Shown: positions 1 through 5,584 of the stretch, one piece after another
Position numbering within the stretch: position 1 is the first letter of the stretch
How the letters are laid out: each line of letters opens with the position of its first letter
From: Gammaproteobacteria bacterium
GTDB lineage: Bacteria > Pseudomonadota > Gammaproteobacteria > UWMA-0217
Direction: 5' to 3'
NCBI GenBank assembly: GCA_011330835.1
Contig: DRPO01000585.1
Coordinates: forward strand, 1-5,584
Length of the DNA stretch: 5,584 nt
Translations under genes and position numbers: made by a program
Notes under the pieces: generated by a model
Database searches by the model: none
What the model was told of the DNA's origin: nothing
Seen by the model: only the letters and a program-made list of their open reading frames with translations

Positions 1-45
1 CAGGTCAACGAGGCTGGCCGATCCGGGGGGGTACGGTTTGATGCC

Positions 46-79
46 AAATGTCGCGCAATGGTTATTCACTGCGACATTT
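46..79. repeat. 9-bp perfect inverted repeat in the nosZ leader
   Basis: AAATGTCGC at 46-54 is exactly complementary in reverse to GCGACATTT at 71-79, leaving a 16-nt loop. It ends 35 nt before the nosZ start codon, so it is either a stem in the 5' untranslated RNA or a two-fold binding site for a regulator. The arms do not match a Crp/Fnr half-site. A 9-bp perfect repeat this close together is unlikely by chance in a leader of this size. Its function is inferred only from position. Confidence 0.5.
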
Positions 80-102
80 CTGTTAACAGCACGATAACCC
101 CC

Positions 103-106
103 GGAG
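103..106 (+). promoter_or_regulatory. Shine-Dalgarno site of nosZ
   Basis: GGAG lies 8 nt before the ATG at 115. It decides the start: the earlier in-frame ATG at 58 has no such site and would put a non-basic 19-residue tail before the signal peptide. Confidence 0.75.
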
Positions 107-114
107 ATGCAGAT

Positions 115-2427
115 ATGAAGAGAACCACTAAACCGATTGTCACGGCGATTGCCGCCGGGCTGATTGGTTTGTCCGCGGTCGGCCAGGCAGGAGCGGCGGA
201 TTCATTACAGGATGTAATGAAGCAGCGCGGATTGACCGAGAAAGATATGTTGGCGGCCGCCAAGACTTACACCCCGACAGGCAGCCGCGATGAATACCTG
301 GTGTTTAGTTCTGGCGGACAGAGCGGCCAGGTGATCGTCTATGGCGTCCCGTCGATGAGGATTCTCAAGTACATCGGCGTGTTTACCCCGGAGCCGTGGC
401 AAGGCTATGGTTTCGATGACGAGTCCAAGGCGGTGCTTGCCCAGGGGCGTATCAACGGCAAGGATATTACCTACGGCGATACCCACCATCCGGCCTTGTC
501 GGAGGAGAATGGCGACTATGACGGCAAATACCTGTTCATCAACGACAAGGCCAACCCCCGTGTTGCCGTCATTGATCTGAAGGACTTCGAGACCAAGCAG
601 ATCGTCGTCAATCCGCTGTTCAAATCCGATCACGGCGGCGCGTTTGTCACCCCGAACACCGAGTTCGTAATGGAGGCAAGCCAGTATCCGGCGCCTTACA
701 GCAAGGACTTCGTCCCGCTGAGCGAATTCAATACCAAGTACCGGGGCGGACTCACCTACTGGAAGTTCGACAAGGAAAAGGGACGCATCCAGCCGGAGAA
801 CTCCTTTACCTTCGAGCTGCCTCCGTATAGCCAGGATTTGTCCGACGCGGGCAAGGGGCCATCCTACGGCTGGGGTTTCACCAACTCTTTCTGCTCGGAG
901 CGTTATGTTGGCGGCATCGAAAAAGGCCGTCCGCCGTTCGAGGCCGGATGCTCCTCCAAGGACACCGACTTCCTGCATGTGACGAACTGGAAAAAGGCGT
1001 CCGAACTGGTCGCGGCGGGCAAGATCGGCAAGAAGGTCAACGGCATGACGCTGATCTCGCTCAAAGAGGCGGTGGACAATCAACTGCTTTATCTGATCCC
1101 GGAGCCTAAAAGCCCGCACGGCGTGGATGTCGCGCCGACCGGCGACAAGATCGTTATCAGCGGCAAGCTCGACAGCCATACCTGGGTGTATGACTGGAAC
1201 AAGATCAAGAAAGCCATGGCCGCGAACAAGTTCGAAGGCAAGGATCCCTACGGCGTGCCGATCATTCCCTTGAATGATGTCTTGCACACCTCCGTGGCCG
1301 TGGGTCTGGGCCCATTGCACACCCAGTTCGACGCCAAACCGTGCGTGGCCTATACCTCGATCTATGTGGACTCGATGATCACCAAATGGGACTACTGTAA
1401 AGGGAAAGTGCTTGATCAATTGCCAATCCACTACAACGTCGGCCACCTCATGGCGATGGAAGGCGATTCCATTCATCCCGACGGCAAATACCTGGTTGCG
1501 CTCAACAAGCTGGCGATCGACCGGTTTAACCCCGTGGGGCCGTTGCATCCGCAAAACCATCAGTTGATCGATATCTCCGGCGACAAGATGCAACTGCTGT
1601 ACGACATGCCGATCCCCTTGGGCGAGCCTCACTACGCCGTATCCATCAAGGCCGACAAGCTCAAGCCCGCGGTGCGTTACCGGTCGGGAACCAACTCGCG
1701 CACCGACGAGCGTTCAGAGTGGAAAACGCGCGCGGGTCGCGAAAAGATCGAGCGCAACTGCGACGCCAGCGGCAAATGCACGGTGAATGTCTATGGCACC
1801 ACGATTCGTTCGCATATCACGCCTGAAATCATCGAAGTGACGGAAGGCGATACCGTGTCGATCCATCTGACCAACCTCGAGCGCGCCGAAGACGAAGTGC
1901 ACGGGTTCGCGATGTACGGCCAGAATGTCCAGCTCTCCATCGAGCCGGGTAAAACGGCGTCCACCACCTTCGTGGCGGACAAGGCTGGCGTCTATCCCTA
2001 CTACTGCACCGAGTTCTGCTCCGCCCTGCACCTCGAAATGGAAGGTTATCTGCTGGTTCAGCCCAAGGGCTACAAGGCGACCGAGACCGGCCTGAAAGAG
2101 GGCACCCAGTACACCAAGGCCGACTATGACAAACAGGTCAAGACCAATATCGAAACGCAAAAGGTCATTGATCAGGTCGTCAGCTTCATTACCAGCCACA
2201 ACTACAAGGACTTCCCGACGGTTGTGGCCCTGGTCGAAGACGCGACAGACCAGCTTGGCTTCGCCGAAGGCGCGAAGAAAAAGGCTGAAGAGTTCGCGGC
2301 CAAGGGTGACTGGAACAAGGCCATGGGATGGGCCAACCAATGGTGGCAATACCAGGTCAAGACCGCTGATCTGGGATTGCGCGCCAAAACCTATCTGGAA
2401 GAACACGGAGCCAAGAAAGTCAAGTAG
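115..2427 (+). CDS. nosZ: Nitrous-oxide reductase, clade II, Sec-exported (NosZ)
   Basis: This gene encodes the periplasmic multicopper enzyme that reduces N2O to N2. It has 770 residues. A Sec signal peptide (K2, R3, hydrophobic core 8-23, likely cleavage near A27/A28) is present and there is no twin-arginine motif. The seven-bladed propeller region carries seven His expected to bind the CuZ cluster: H124 and H125 in DTHHP, H173 in SDHGG, H288, H335 in SPHGV, H402 in GPLHT and H444 in NVGH. The cupredoxin domain (about 555-650) holds CuA: H596, then C631, C635, H639 and M642 in CTEFCSALHLEM. The DTHHP and CTEFC forms, together with the Sec leader, are typical of clade II; clade I has a Tat leader and usually a Trp between the two Cys. 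Residues from about 655 to 770 form a predicted helical, charged extension with no CXXCH haem motif, unlike the cytochrome c tail known from Wolinella NosZ. It is first in the visible operon. The start at 115 is chosen on GGAG spacing and the signal peptide. Confidence 0.97.
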   Translation: MKRTTKPIVTAIAAGLIGLSAVGQAGAADSLQDVMKQRGLTEKDMLAAAKTYTPTGSRDEYLVFSSGGQSGQVIVYGVPSMRILKYIGVFTPEPWQGYGFDDESKAVLAQGRINGKDITYGDTHHPALSEENGDYDGKYLFINDKANPRVAVIDLKDFETKQIVVNPLFKSDHGGAFVTPNTEFVMEASQYPAPYSKDFVPLSEFNTKYRGGLTYWKFDKEKGRIQPENSFTFELPPYSQDLSDAGKGPSYGWGFTNSFCSERYVGGIEKGRPPFEAGCSSKDTDFLHVTNWKKASELVAAGKIGKKVNGMTLISLKEAVDNQLLYLIPEPKSPHGVDVAPTGDKIVISGKLDSHTWVYDWNKIKKAMAANKFEGKDPYGVPIIPLNDVLHTSVAVGLGPLHTQFDAKPCVAYTSIYVDSMITKWDYCKGKVLDQLPIHYNVGHLMAMEGDSIHPDGKYLVALNKLAIDRFNPVGPLHPQNHQLIDISGDKMQLLYDMPIPLGEPHYAVSIKADKLKPAVRYRSGTNSRTDERSEWKTRAGREKIERNCDASGKCTVNVYGTTIRSHITPEIIEVTEGDTVSIHLTNLERAEDEVHGFAMYGQNVQLSIEPGKTASTTFVADKAGVYPYYCTEFCSALHLEMEGYLLVQPKGYKATETGLKEGTQYTKADYDKQVKTNIETQKVIDQVVSFITSHNYKDFPTVVALVEDATDQLGFAEGAKKKAEEFAAKGDWNKAMGWANQWWQYQVKTADLGLRAKTYLEEHGAKKVK

Positions 2428-2454
2428 GTCTGGTTCTCCAGTCAACCGAGAACA

Positions 2455-2477
2455 GAGGGGGGCGATTCGCTCCCCTC
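2455..2477 (+). terminator. GC-rich hairpin after nosZ, possible attenuator or RNA stabiliser
   Basis: GAGGGGGGCG at 2455-2464 pairs with 2468-2477 through ten base pairs, one of them G·U (2461:2471), closed by the triloop ATT. It starts 28 nt after the nosZ stop. The following bases (CCTGATTTCTG) are not a clean T-tract, so full intrinsic termination is doubtful. Partial termination or protection of the nosZ message from 3' decay would make nosZ more abundant than the genes downstream. The structure is seen in the sequence; the role is inferred. Confidence 0.5.
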
Positions 2478-2491
2478 CTGATTTCTGAAAC

Positions 2492-2523
2492 TGATTATCC
2501 GTACAAATTGCGAGGATAAATCA
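2492..2523. repeat. Bulged inverted repeat upstream of the monohaem cytochrome gene
   Basis: TGATTATCC at 2492-2500 pairs with 2514-2523 (GGAT, one unpaired A at 2518, then AATCA), giving nine base pairs around a 13-nt loop. It ends 18 nt before the next start codon, so it could be an operator, an RNA stem near the ribosome binding site, or coincidence. No recognised regulator consensus was matched. Confidence 0.3.
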
Positions 2524-2541
2524 ATAACCCACGAGGCATTT

Positions 2542-2865
2542 ATGAACTATCGAAACGCAATGATGACGACGCTGGTCTTGACCCTGCTGGCCGGCGGCCA
2601 GATGGCGGCGGCCGGCGATGGCGCGGCGCTGTACAAGGAAAAAACCTGCGTCGCCTGCCACGGCCCCGACGGCAAAAAGCCCTTGCTTCCCGTCTATCCC
2701 AAATTGGCGGGGCAGAACAAGGCGTACATGGCGCAGCAAATGAAGGATATCAAGAGCGGCGCGCGCGCCAATGGCCAGACCGCGGCCATGAAAGGCATCA
2801 TGCATCTTGTATCAGATGATGATATCGAAGCCTTGGCCGATTATCTTTCAAAAGTAAAACCTTGA
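2542..2865 (+). CDS. Exported monohaem cytochrome c (class I, c553/c4-like)
   Basis: This gene encodes a small periplasmic electron carrier of 107 residues. A signal peptide spans about 1-24 (R4, hydrophobic core 7-18, cleavage likely after the AAA at 22-24), so the mature protein is about 83 residues. The haem is attached at CVACH (36-40). The sixth ligand is most likely M83, which sits eight residues before the SDDDI helix start, as in c553 and c4 domains; M87 is the alternative. The P-K-L-A-G-Q motif (53-58) is shared with both domains of the dihaem cytochrome downstream. Its place directly behind nosZ suggests it donates electrons to the CuA site, by analogy with clade II NosC proteins, but orthology to nosC1 or nosC2 is not shown, so no symbol is given. 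GAGG at 2533-2536, 5 nt upstream, supports the start; ATGs at codons 7 and 8 would cut the signal peptide. Confidence 0.92.
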   Translation: MNYRNAMMTTLVLTLLAGGQMAAAGDGAALYKEKTCVACHGPDGKKPLLPVYPKLAGQNKAYMAQQMKDIKSGARANGQTAAMKGIMHLVSDDDIEALADYLSKVKP

Positions 2866-2890
2866 TCAAGATTAACGATCCGACCCTGAT

Positions 2891-2904
2891 TTGAGATAGC
2901 TCAA
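2891..2904. promoter_or_regulatory. Candidate Crp/Fnr-family binding site
   Basis: TTGAG-ATAG-CTCAA is a perfect 5-bp palindrome with a 4-nt spacer, the same geometry as the Fnr/Anr/Dnr box TTGAY-N4-RTCAA. It differs from that consensus only in the symmetric fifth base pair. Its centre lies about 64 nt before the dihaem cytochrome start. A GATAAC sequence at 2924-2929 could be a -10 element, which with a start near 2939 would place the palindrome at -41.5, the usual class II activator position. The palindrome is seen; the promoter is inference. Confidence 0.4.
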
Positions 2905-2951
2905 AACCGCGTCGATTCACCGTGATAACGTGCAATGGCGCAAGAATATTT

Positions 2952-2955
2952 GGAG
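2952..2955 (+). promoter_or_regulatory. Shine-Dalgarno site of the dihaem cytochrome gene
   Basis: GGAG lies 6 nt before the ATG at 2962. It favours that start over the in-frame ATG at 2935, which would add nine residues including two Glu and lies upstream of this site. Confidence 0.7.
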
Positions 2956-2961
2956 AGACAG

Positions 2962-3675
2962 ATGAACAAGCGACTATTGACCTTAACCCTGACCGCGATT
3001 GCACTGGGCGCCTTGTCGAGCGCCAACGCGGAGTGGATGCAAAAAGGCGGCGAGTTCGAGAAGGCCATCGACCTCAAGCCGGATATTGAAAATGGCCGGG
3101 ATATTTTCGAAGTGTGCGCGGCCTGCCATTTGACCGAAGGTTGGGGAAAGAAAGACGGCACGTTTCCTCAATTGGCCGGCCAGCACAAGGAGGTGCTGAT
3201 CAAGCAGCTCTCGGATATCCGGGCCAAGAACCGGGATAATCCCACCATGTACCCGTTTGCGTTGCCGGAAGCCATTGGCGACGCCCAGGCCCTGGCCGAT
3301 GTTGTGGGGTATATCGAAAAATTGCCCATGAACCCGGACAACGGCAAGGGAAAATGGGAAAAAGGAACGCCGGAATACGAGCAGGGAAAAAAATTGTTCG
3401 AGGAGAACTGCGTCAAATGCCACGGCAAGAACGGCGAGGGTGACGCCAAGAAATTCTATCCGAAAATCCAGGGTCAGCATTACGAATACATGTTGCGCCA
3501 ATTCAAATGGATCGAAGCGGGCAAGCGCCGCAACGCCAATCCGGACATGATGAAGCAGATCAAGAATTTTTCGGACAAGGATCAGGAAATGGTGATCAAC
3601 TACGCCTCGCGCATTCCGGTGCCGAAGGAAGATCTCGCGCCCTCCAAGGACTGGACCAATCCGGACTTCGACTGA
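2962..3675 (+). CDS. Exported dihaem cytochrome c, c4-like
   Basis: This gene encodes a periplasmic two-domain electron carrier of 237 residues. The signal peptide is MNKR followed by a hydrophobic core and the cleavage site ANA (21-23). Domain 1 has haem motif CAACH at 52-56, the Q-L-A-G-Q motif at 70-74 and likely axial M96 (TMYPF). Domain 2 has CVKCH at 150-154, K-I-Q-G-Q at 168-172 and likely axial M196 or M197 (PDMMK). The two domains resemble each other and the monohaem protein upstream, consistent with duplication in a c4-type family. A short charged tail (PSKDWTNPDFD) follows. As a neighbour of nosZ and the NosB-like gene it probably links the quinol-oxidising side to NosZ, possibly through or together with the monohaem cytochrome; that is inference. 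The start rests on GGAG at 2952 and the signal peptide. A Crp/Fnr-like palindrome sits upstream, so it may also have its own promoter. Confidence 0.93.
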   Translation: MNKRLLTLTLTAIALGALSSANAEWMQKGGEFEKAIDLKPDIENGRDIFEVCAACHLTEGWGKKDGTFPQLAGQHKEVLIKQLSDIRAKNRDNPTMYPFALPEAIGDAQALADVVGYIEKLPMNPDNGKGKWEKGTPEYEQGKKLFEENCVKCHGKNGEGDAKKFYPKIQGQHYEYMLRQFKWIEAGKRRNANPDMMKQIKNFSDKDQEMVINYASRIPVPKEDLAPSKDWTNPDFD

Positions 3676-3687
3676 CGGCTGGCCGTC
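3674..3687 (+). repeat. Small stem-loop overlapping the dihaem cytochrome stop codon
   Basis: GACGG at 3674-3678 pairs with CCGTC at 3683-3687 around the loop CTGG. The stem begins inside the TGA stop. Being only five base pairs, it may be incidental. Confidence 0.25.
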
Positions 3688-3691
3688 GATT

Positions 3692-3711
3692 CCCCGCGCC
3701 ATGACGCGGGG
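3692..3711 (+). terminator. GC-rich hairpin after the dihaem cytochrome gene
   Basis: CCCCGCG at 3692-3698 pairs perfectly with CGCGGGG at 3705-3711 around a 6-nt loop. It is followed by TTGTCCCC, which is not a T-tract, so it is at best a weak terminator and more likely a message-end stabiliser. The GGGG of the right arm can instead pair with CCCC at 3716-3719, and GGATC at 3732-3736 with GATCC at 3743-3747 makes a further small stem before the next gene. Confidence 0.4.
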
Positions 3712-3752
3712 TTGTCCCCTGATATCGATAAGGATCCCCGTTGATCCACGAT

Positions 3753-3757
3753 GGGAG
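3753..3757 (+). promoter_or_regulatory. Shine-Dalgarno site of the NosB-like gene
   Basis: GGGAG lies 8 nt before the ATG at 3766 and decides for it. The in-frame ATG at 3751 would contain this site in its own coding sequence, and its nearest purine-rich stretch (AAGGA at 3730-3734) is 16 nt away. Confidence 0.65.
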
Positions 3758-3765
3758 TTGCTCGC

Positions 3766-4929
3766 ATGACACGTAACGACAAACGCTTTGTGATTTCCAG
3801 CGCGCTGATTCTGGCGGCGGCGGGGTTGCTGGTAGCCATCTACTTTGCGCCGATCTGGTGGGTGTCCCTGACCGCGCCGAATTATCCGAAAGAGGCGTTT
3901 CCGGACGGGGTCCGAATTCATTTCCATATGAATGGCGTTTTCAATGGATGCAAGAAGGTCAATAAAAAGGAGATCGAGGAAGACGAGGCGCTGGATTGCG
4001 TCCATGAAATGGACACGATCAATCACTACGTCGGGATGTATCCGATTGCCGCCGGCGGCGTGATCGAGCGGGCGTTTTCTCCCTTTCTGGTCGGCTTGCT
4101 GGTGGTGATGCTGATCGGCTTCATGTGCCGTCGGCCAAAAATCCGGCTTGTCATCATGAGCATTGGGTTCGGCGCGATCGCGGTGTGGATGGCGATGACC
4201 TGGTATGGCAAGGACGGTTTGAAATACCAGAGCGCCGGTTATCTGCAGGCGCTGGTGGCGGCGCTGGACCAGGATACCGAAAAGGAAAACGGACCGCCGG
4301 GCGCTTCGGGCAACGATATTATCGAGCGCCTCAGGGCGTCCCTGGAAAAATCCGAGGCCGCCGAAAAGCACAAGCGCGCCGAGGATTCGGAAAAGGCCGA
4401 AAACATCGCCCACCTTCGCGCGACTTTCGAACGGTTTCAGCAGCGATTGCCCGCGGCCGAGAGAGAGGCCTGGAACGGCAGCGGCGCGCAAATGATGCGC
4501 TGGCATTACAAGGCCAGCCTCGGGCGGTATTTCAACAATCCGGCTGAAATCAACCCGATGGTCAAGACCATGTCCACCGTCGCCAATATCGTCTTCTGGG
4601 GCATTATCGCGGCGATGCTGTTATTGCTGTGGGGCGCGCGCAAGAACAGCGGCGTTCTTTACTGGCTGCTGATCCTGGTTCCGATGGCGTTGCCGGTATT
4701 TTTCGTCATCGAATATTCGGGTTGGCTGTGGTGGTACGGGCATCGTCTCAACGACATGGGCGCTTTCACGGTCAAACCCTTCATGCCGACGGTGTTGGGC
4801 CAGGGGAAGGTGGCGCAGTTCACGACGCATTCCTATCCCTATACCGGGTTTTATCTGATGCTGATTCTGAGCGTGTTGCTGGCGCTGGCGGCGCTTATGC
4901 GCTTCAAGATGTCGAAAGACGATGCGTGA
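3766..4929 (+). CDS. nosB: Six-helix inner-membrane protein, NosB-like
   Basis: This is an integral membrane protein of 387 residues, assigned to NosB by its place between nosZ/cytochromes and nosD in a clade II cluster and by its overall type; its biochemical role is unknown. Hydrophobic segments lie at about 9-30, 99-120, 127-146, 270-289, 297-318 and 361-380. Basic residues in the short turns (CRRPKIR at 121-127, ARK at 291-293) and the C-terminus put these and both ends in the cytoplasm, leaving three large loops in the periplasm: 31-98, 147-269 and 319-360. Loop 1 has H52, H54, H80 and H87 and the pair C62/C78, which could form a disulfide. Loop 2 contains a highly charged, probably helical stretch (about 184-235). 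Loop 3 is rich in Trp and Tyr, with H326 and H355. These could mediate contact with the cytochromes or NosZ, or metal handling, but this is inference. The start at 3766 is set by GGGAG at 3753. The stop overlaps nosD by 8 nt. Confidence 0.72.
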   Translation: MTRNDKRFVISSALILAAAGLLVAIYFAPIWWVSLTAPNYPKEAFPDGVRIHFHMNGVFNGCKKVNKKEIEEDEALDCVHEMDTINHYVGMYPIAAGGVIERAFSPFLVGLLVVMLIGFMCRRPKIRLVIMSIGFGAIAVWMAMTWYGKDGLKYQSAGYLQALVAALDQDTEKENGPPGASGNDIIERLRASLEKSEAAEKHKRAEDSEKAENIAHLRATFERFQQRLPAAEREAWNGSGAQMMRWHYKASLGRYFNNPAEINPMVKTMSTVANIVFWGIIAAMLLLLWGARKNSGVLYWLLILVPMALPVFFVIEYSGWLWWYGHRLNDMGAFTVKPFMPTVLGQGKVAQFTTHSYPYTGFYLMLILSVLLALAALMRFKMSKDDA

Positions 4930-5584
4930 ACGGGCATGGCGTCAGTGGATAGGGATGGCGAGCGCCGCGGGATGTTTGCTGGTCTTTCAATCCGTCGCTT
5001 GCGCCGCCTATCCGTCTTTCCAAAAGCTGGTGGATGCGACGGAAGAAAATGGCGTCCTCACGCCGCCGCCGGGCACCTACGCCGGGCCGGTCGTCGTTGA
5101 CAAGCCGATGGTGATCGATGGCCGGGGCAAGGTCACGATCGACAACGGCGGCAAGGGCACGGTGATTCGGCTCAATACCGACGGGGCCACGATCAAGGGG
5201 TTGCGGCTGACCGGTTCGGGCGAATCCACGAACATGATCGACGCCGGGGTTCAGGTGCGCGGGAATTTCAATGTCATCAAGGATAACGTGATCGACGATT
5301 GTCTGTTCGGCGTCGATTTGCAGCAGTCGAAAAACAATATCGTGCGGCGCAACCGCATCAGCTCGAAACTCAAGTTCGGTCTCGGACAGCGCGGCGATTC
5401 GGTGAGGCTGTGGTACAGCTTCAATAACAAGATTACCGACAATATCACCGACAACGTTCGCGACATGGTGGTCTGGTACTCCGCCGACAATGAAATTCTC
5501 AGAAACCAGGGCTCCAACAGTCGCTATTCGCTGCATTTCATGTACTCGCGGTACAACCTGGTCGAAGGCAATGTGTACAACAAC
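4922..5584 (+). CDS. nosD: NosD, periplasmic beta-helix copper-site maturation protein (3' end outside window)
   Basis: The reading frame stays open for 221 codons to the window edge; family members usually run to about 400-450 residues, so roughly half is visible. NosD is required to assemble the CuZ site of NosZ and works in the periplasm with the NosFY ABC transporter (family knowledge). A signal peptide is visible: R2, R4 and R7, hydrophobic core about 9-26, and cleavage near ACA (26-28). The mature part starts with the PPPGTY and VIDG motifs of the carbohydrate-binding/sugar-hydrolase (CASH) parallel beta-helix. It continues with short N-rich turns (NNIVRRN, NKITDN, NEILRN, NVYNN) spaced as successive helix coils. 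The ATG at 4922 overlaps the nosB stop (ATGCGTGA), implying translational coupling; only a weak purine stretch (GAAAGA) precedes it. The internal ATG at 4955 would remove the basic n-region. Confidence 0.93.
   Translation, partial: MRERAWRQWIGMASAAGCLLVFQSVACAAYPSFQKLVDATEENGVLTPPPGTYAGPVVVDKPMVIDGRGKVTIDNGGKGTVIRLNTDGATIKGLRLTGSGESTNMIDAGVQVRGNFNVIKDNVIDDCLFGVDLQQSKNNIVRRNRISSKLKFGLGQRGDSVRLWYSFNNKITDNITDNVRDMVVWYSADNEILRNQGSNSRYSLHFMYSRYNLVEGNVYNN

Noticed and set aside
1..45. Possible end of an upstream gene or nosR
   Set aside because: Too short to assign, and no recognisable coding or terminator signal is visible.
38..51. Fnr-type box upstream of nosZ (TTGAT-GCCA-AATGT)
   Set aside because: Only the left half-site fits; the right half matches ATCAA poorly, so it does not support a binding site.
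80..89. CTGTTAACAG palindrome near the nosZ start
   Set aside because: It is a 10-bp palindrome with no loop or spacer, common by chance, and has no matching known operator.
58..114. In-frame upstream start giving a 19-residue longer NosZ
   Set aside because: There is no ribosome binding site before it, and the added residues would disturb a normal Sec signal peptide that begins at 115 with its own GGAG.
205..1632. Long open frame on the minus strand opposite nosZ
   Set aside because: It lies antisense to a certain gene, its translation resembles no known protein, and such frames arise from the G/C-rich third codon positions of the real gene.
2861..2870. CTTGATCAAG palindrome at the end of the monohaem cytochrome gene
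   Set aside because: It has the TTGAT/ATCAA letters but no 4-nt spacer, so the geometry is wrong for a Crp/Fnr site, and it overlaps the stop codon.
2983..4506. Long open frame on the minus strand across the dihaem cytochrome and NosB-like genes
   Set aside because: It spans two real genes and the gap between them, has low-complexity His/Arg/Gln-rich composition typical of a shadow frame, and has no supporting start signals.
4904..5536. Minus-strand open frame opposite nosD
   Set aside because: The plus-strand frame is a clear NosD with signal peptide and beta-helix repeats; the antisense frame has no recognisable features.

Overview
The window is the 5' part of a nitrous-oxide reductase (nos) operon of the clade II (Sec-exported, 'atypical') kind. 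All genes are on the + strand. Base composition (moderately high GC, strong G/C preference at third positions) and the c4-like cytochromes suggest a Pseudomonadota host, probably a beta- or gammaproteobacterial denitrifier or N2O respirer. No taxonomic marker is present, so that placement is inference.

Layout: (1) 1-114, a leader holding a 9-bp inverted repeat and the ribosome binding site of nosZ. (2) 115-2427, nosZ, complete, with all CuZ and CuA ligands visible, a Sec signal peptide and a haem-less C-terminal extension of about 115 residues. (3) 2428-2541, a spacer with a strong GC hairpin and a second, bulged inverted repeat. (4) 2542-2865, a small monohaem cytochrome c. (5) 2866-2961, a spacer with a TTGAG-N4-CTCAA palindrome resembling a Crp/Fnr-family site. 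(6) 2962-3675, a dihaem cytochrome c of c4-like type. (7) 3676-3765, a spacer with three small hairpins. (8) 3766-4929, a six-helix membrane protein best matched to NosB. (9) 4922 to the window end, the first 221 codons of nosD, overlapping the nosB stop.

How they fit together: NosZ reduces N2O to N2 in the periplasm. The two exported cytochromes (three haem domains in total) are the obvious candidates to carry electrons from the quinol pool to the CuA site. NosD is the periplasmic beta-helix protein needed for copper-site assembly. The NosB-like protein is a clade II membrane component of unknown biochemical function. The remaining nos genes expected in such clusters (nosG/H electron transfer, nosFY transporter, nosL copper chaperone) would lie beyond the right edge and cannot be confirmed here.

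The system is a recognised one. The less ordinary points are the NosZ C-terminal extension, the two cytochrome genes placed between nosZ and nosB, the hairpins at every intergenic gap except the nosB/nosD overlap, and the charged periplasmic loop of the NosB-like protein.
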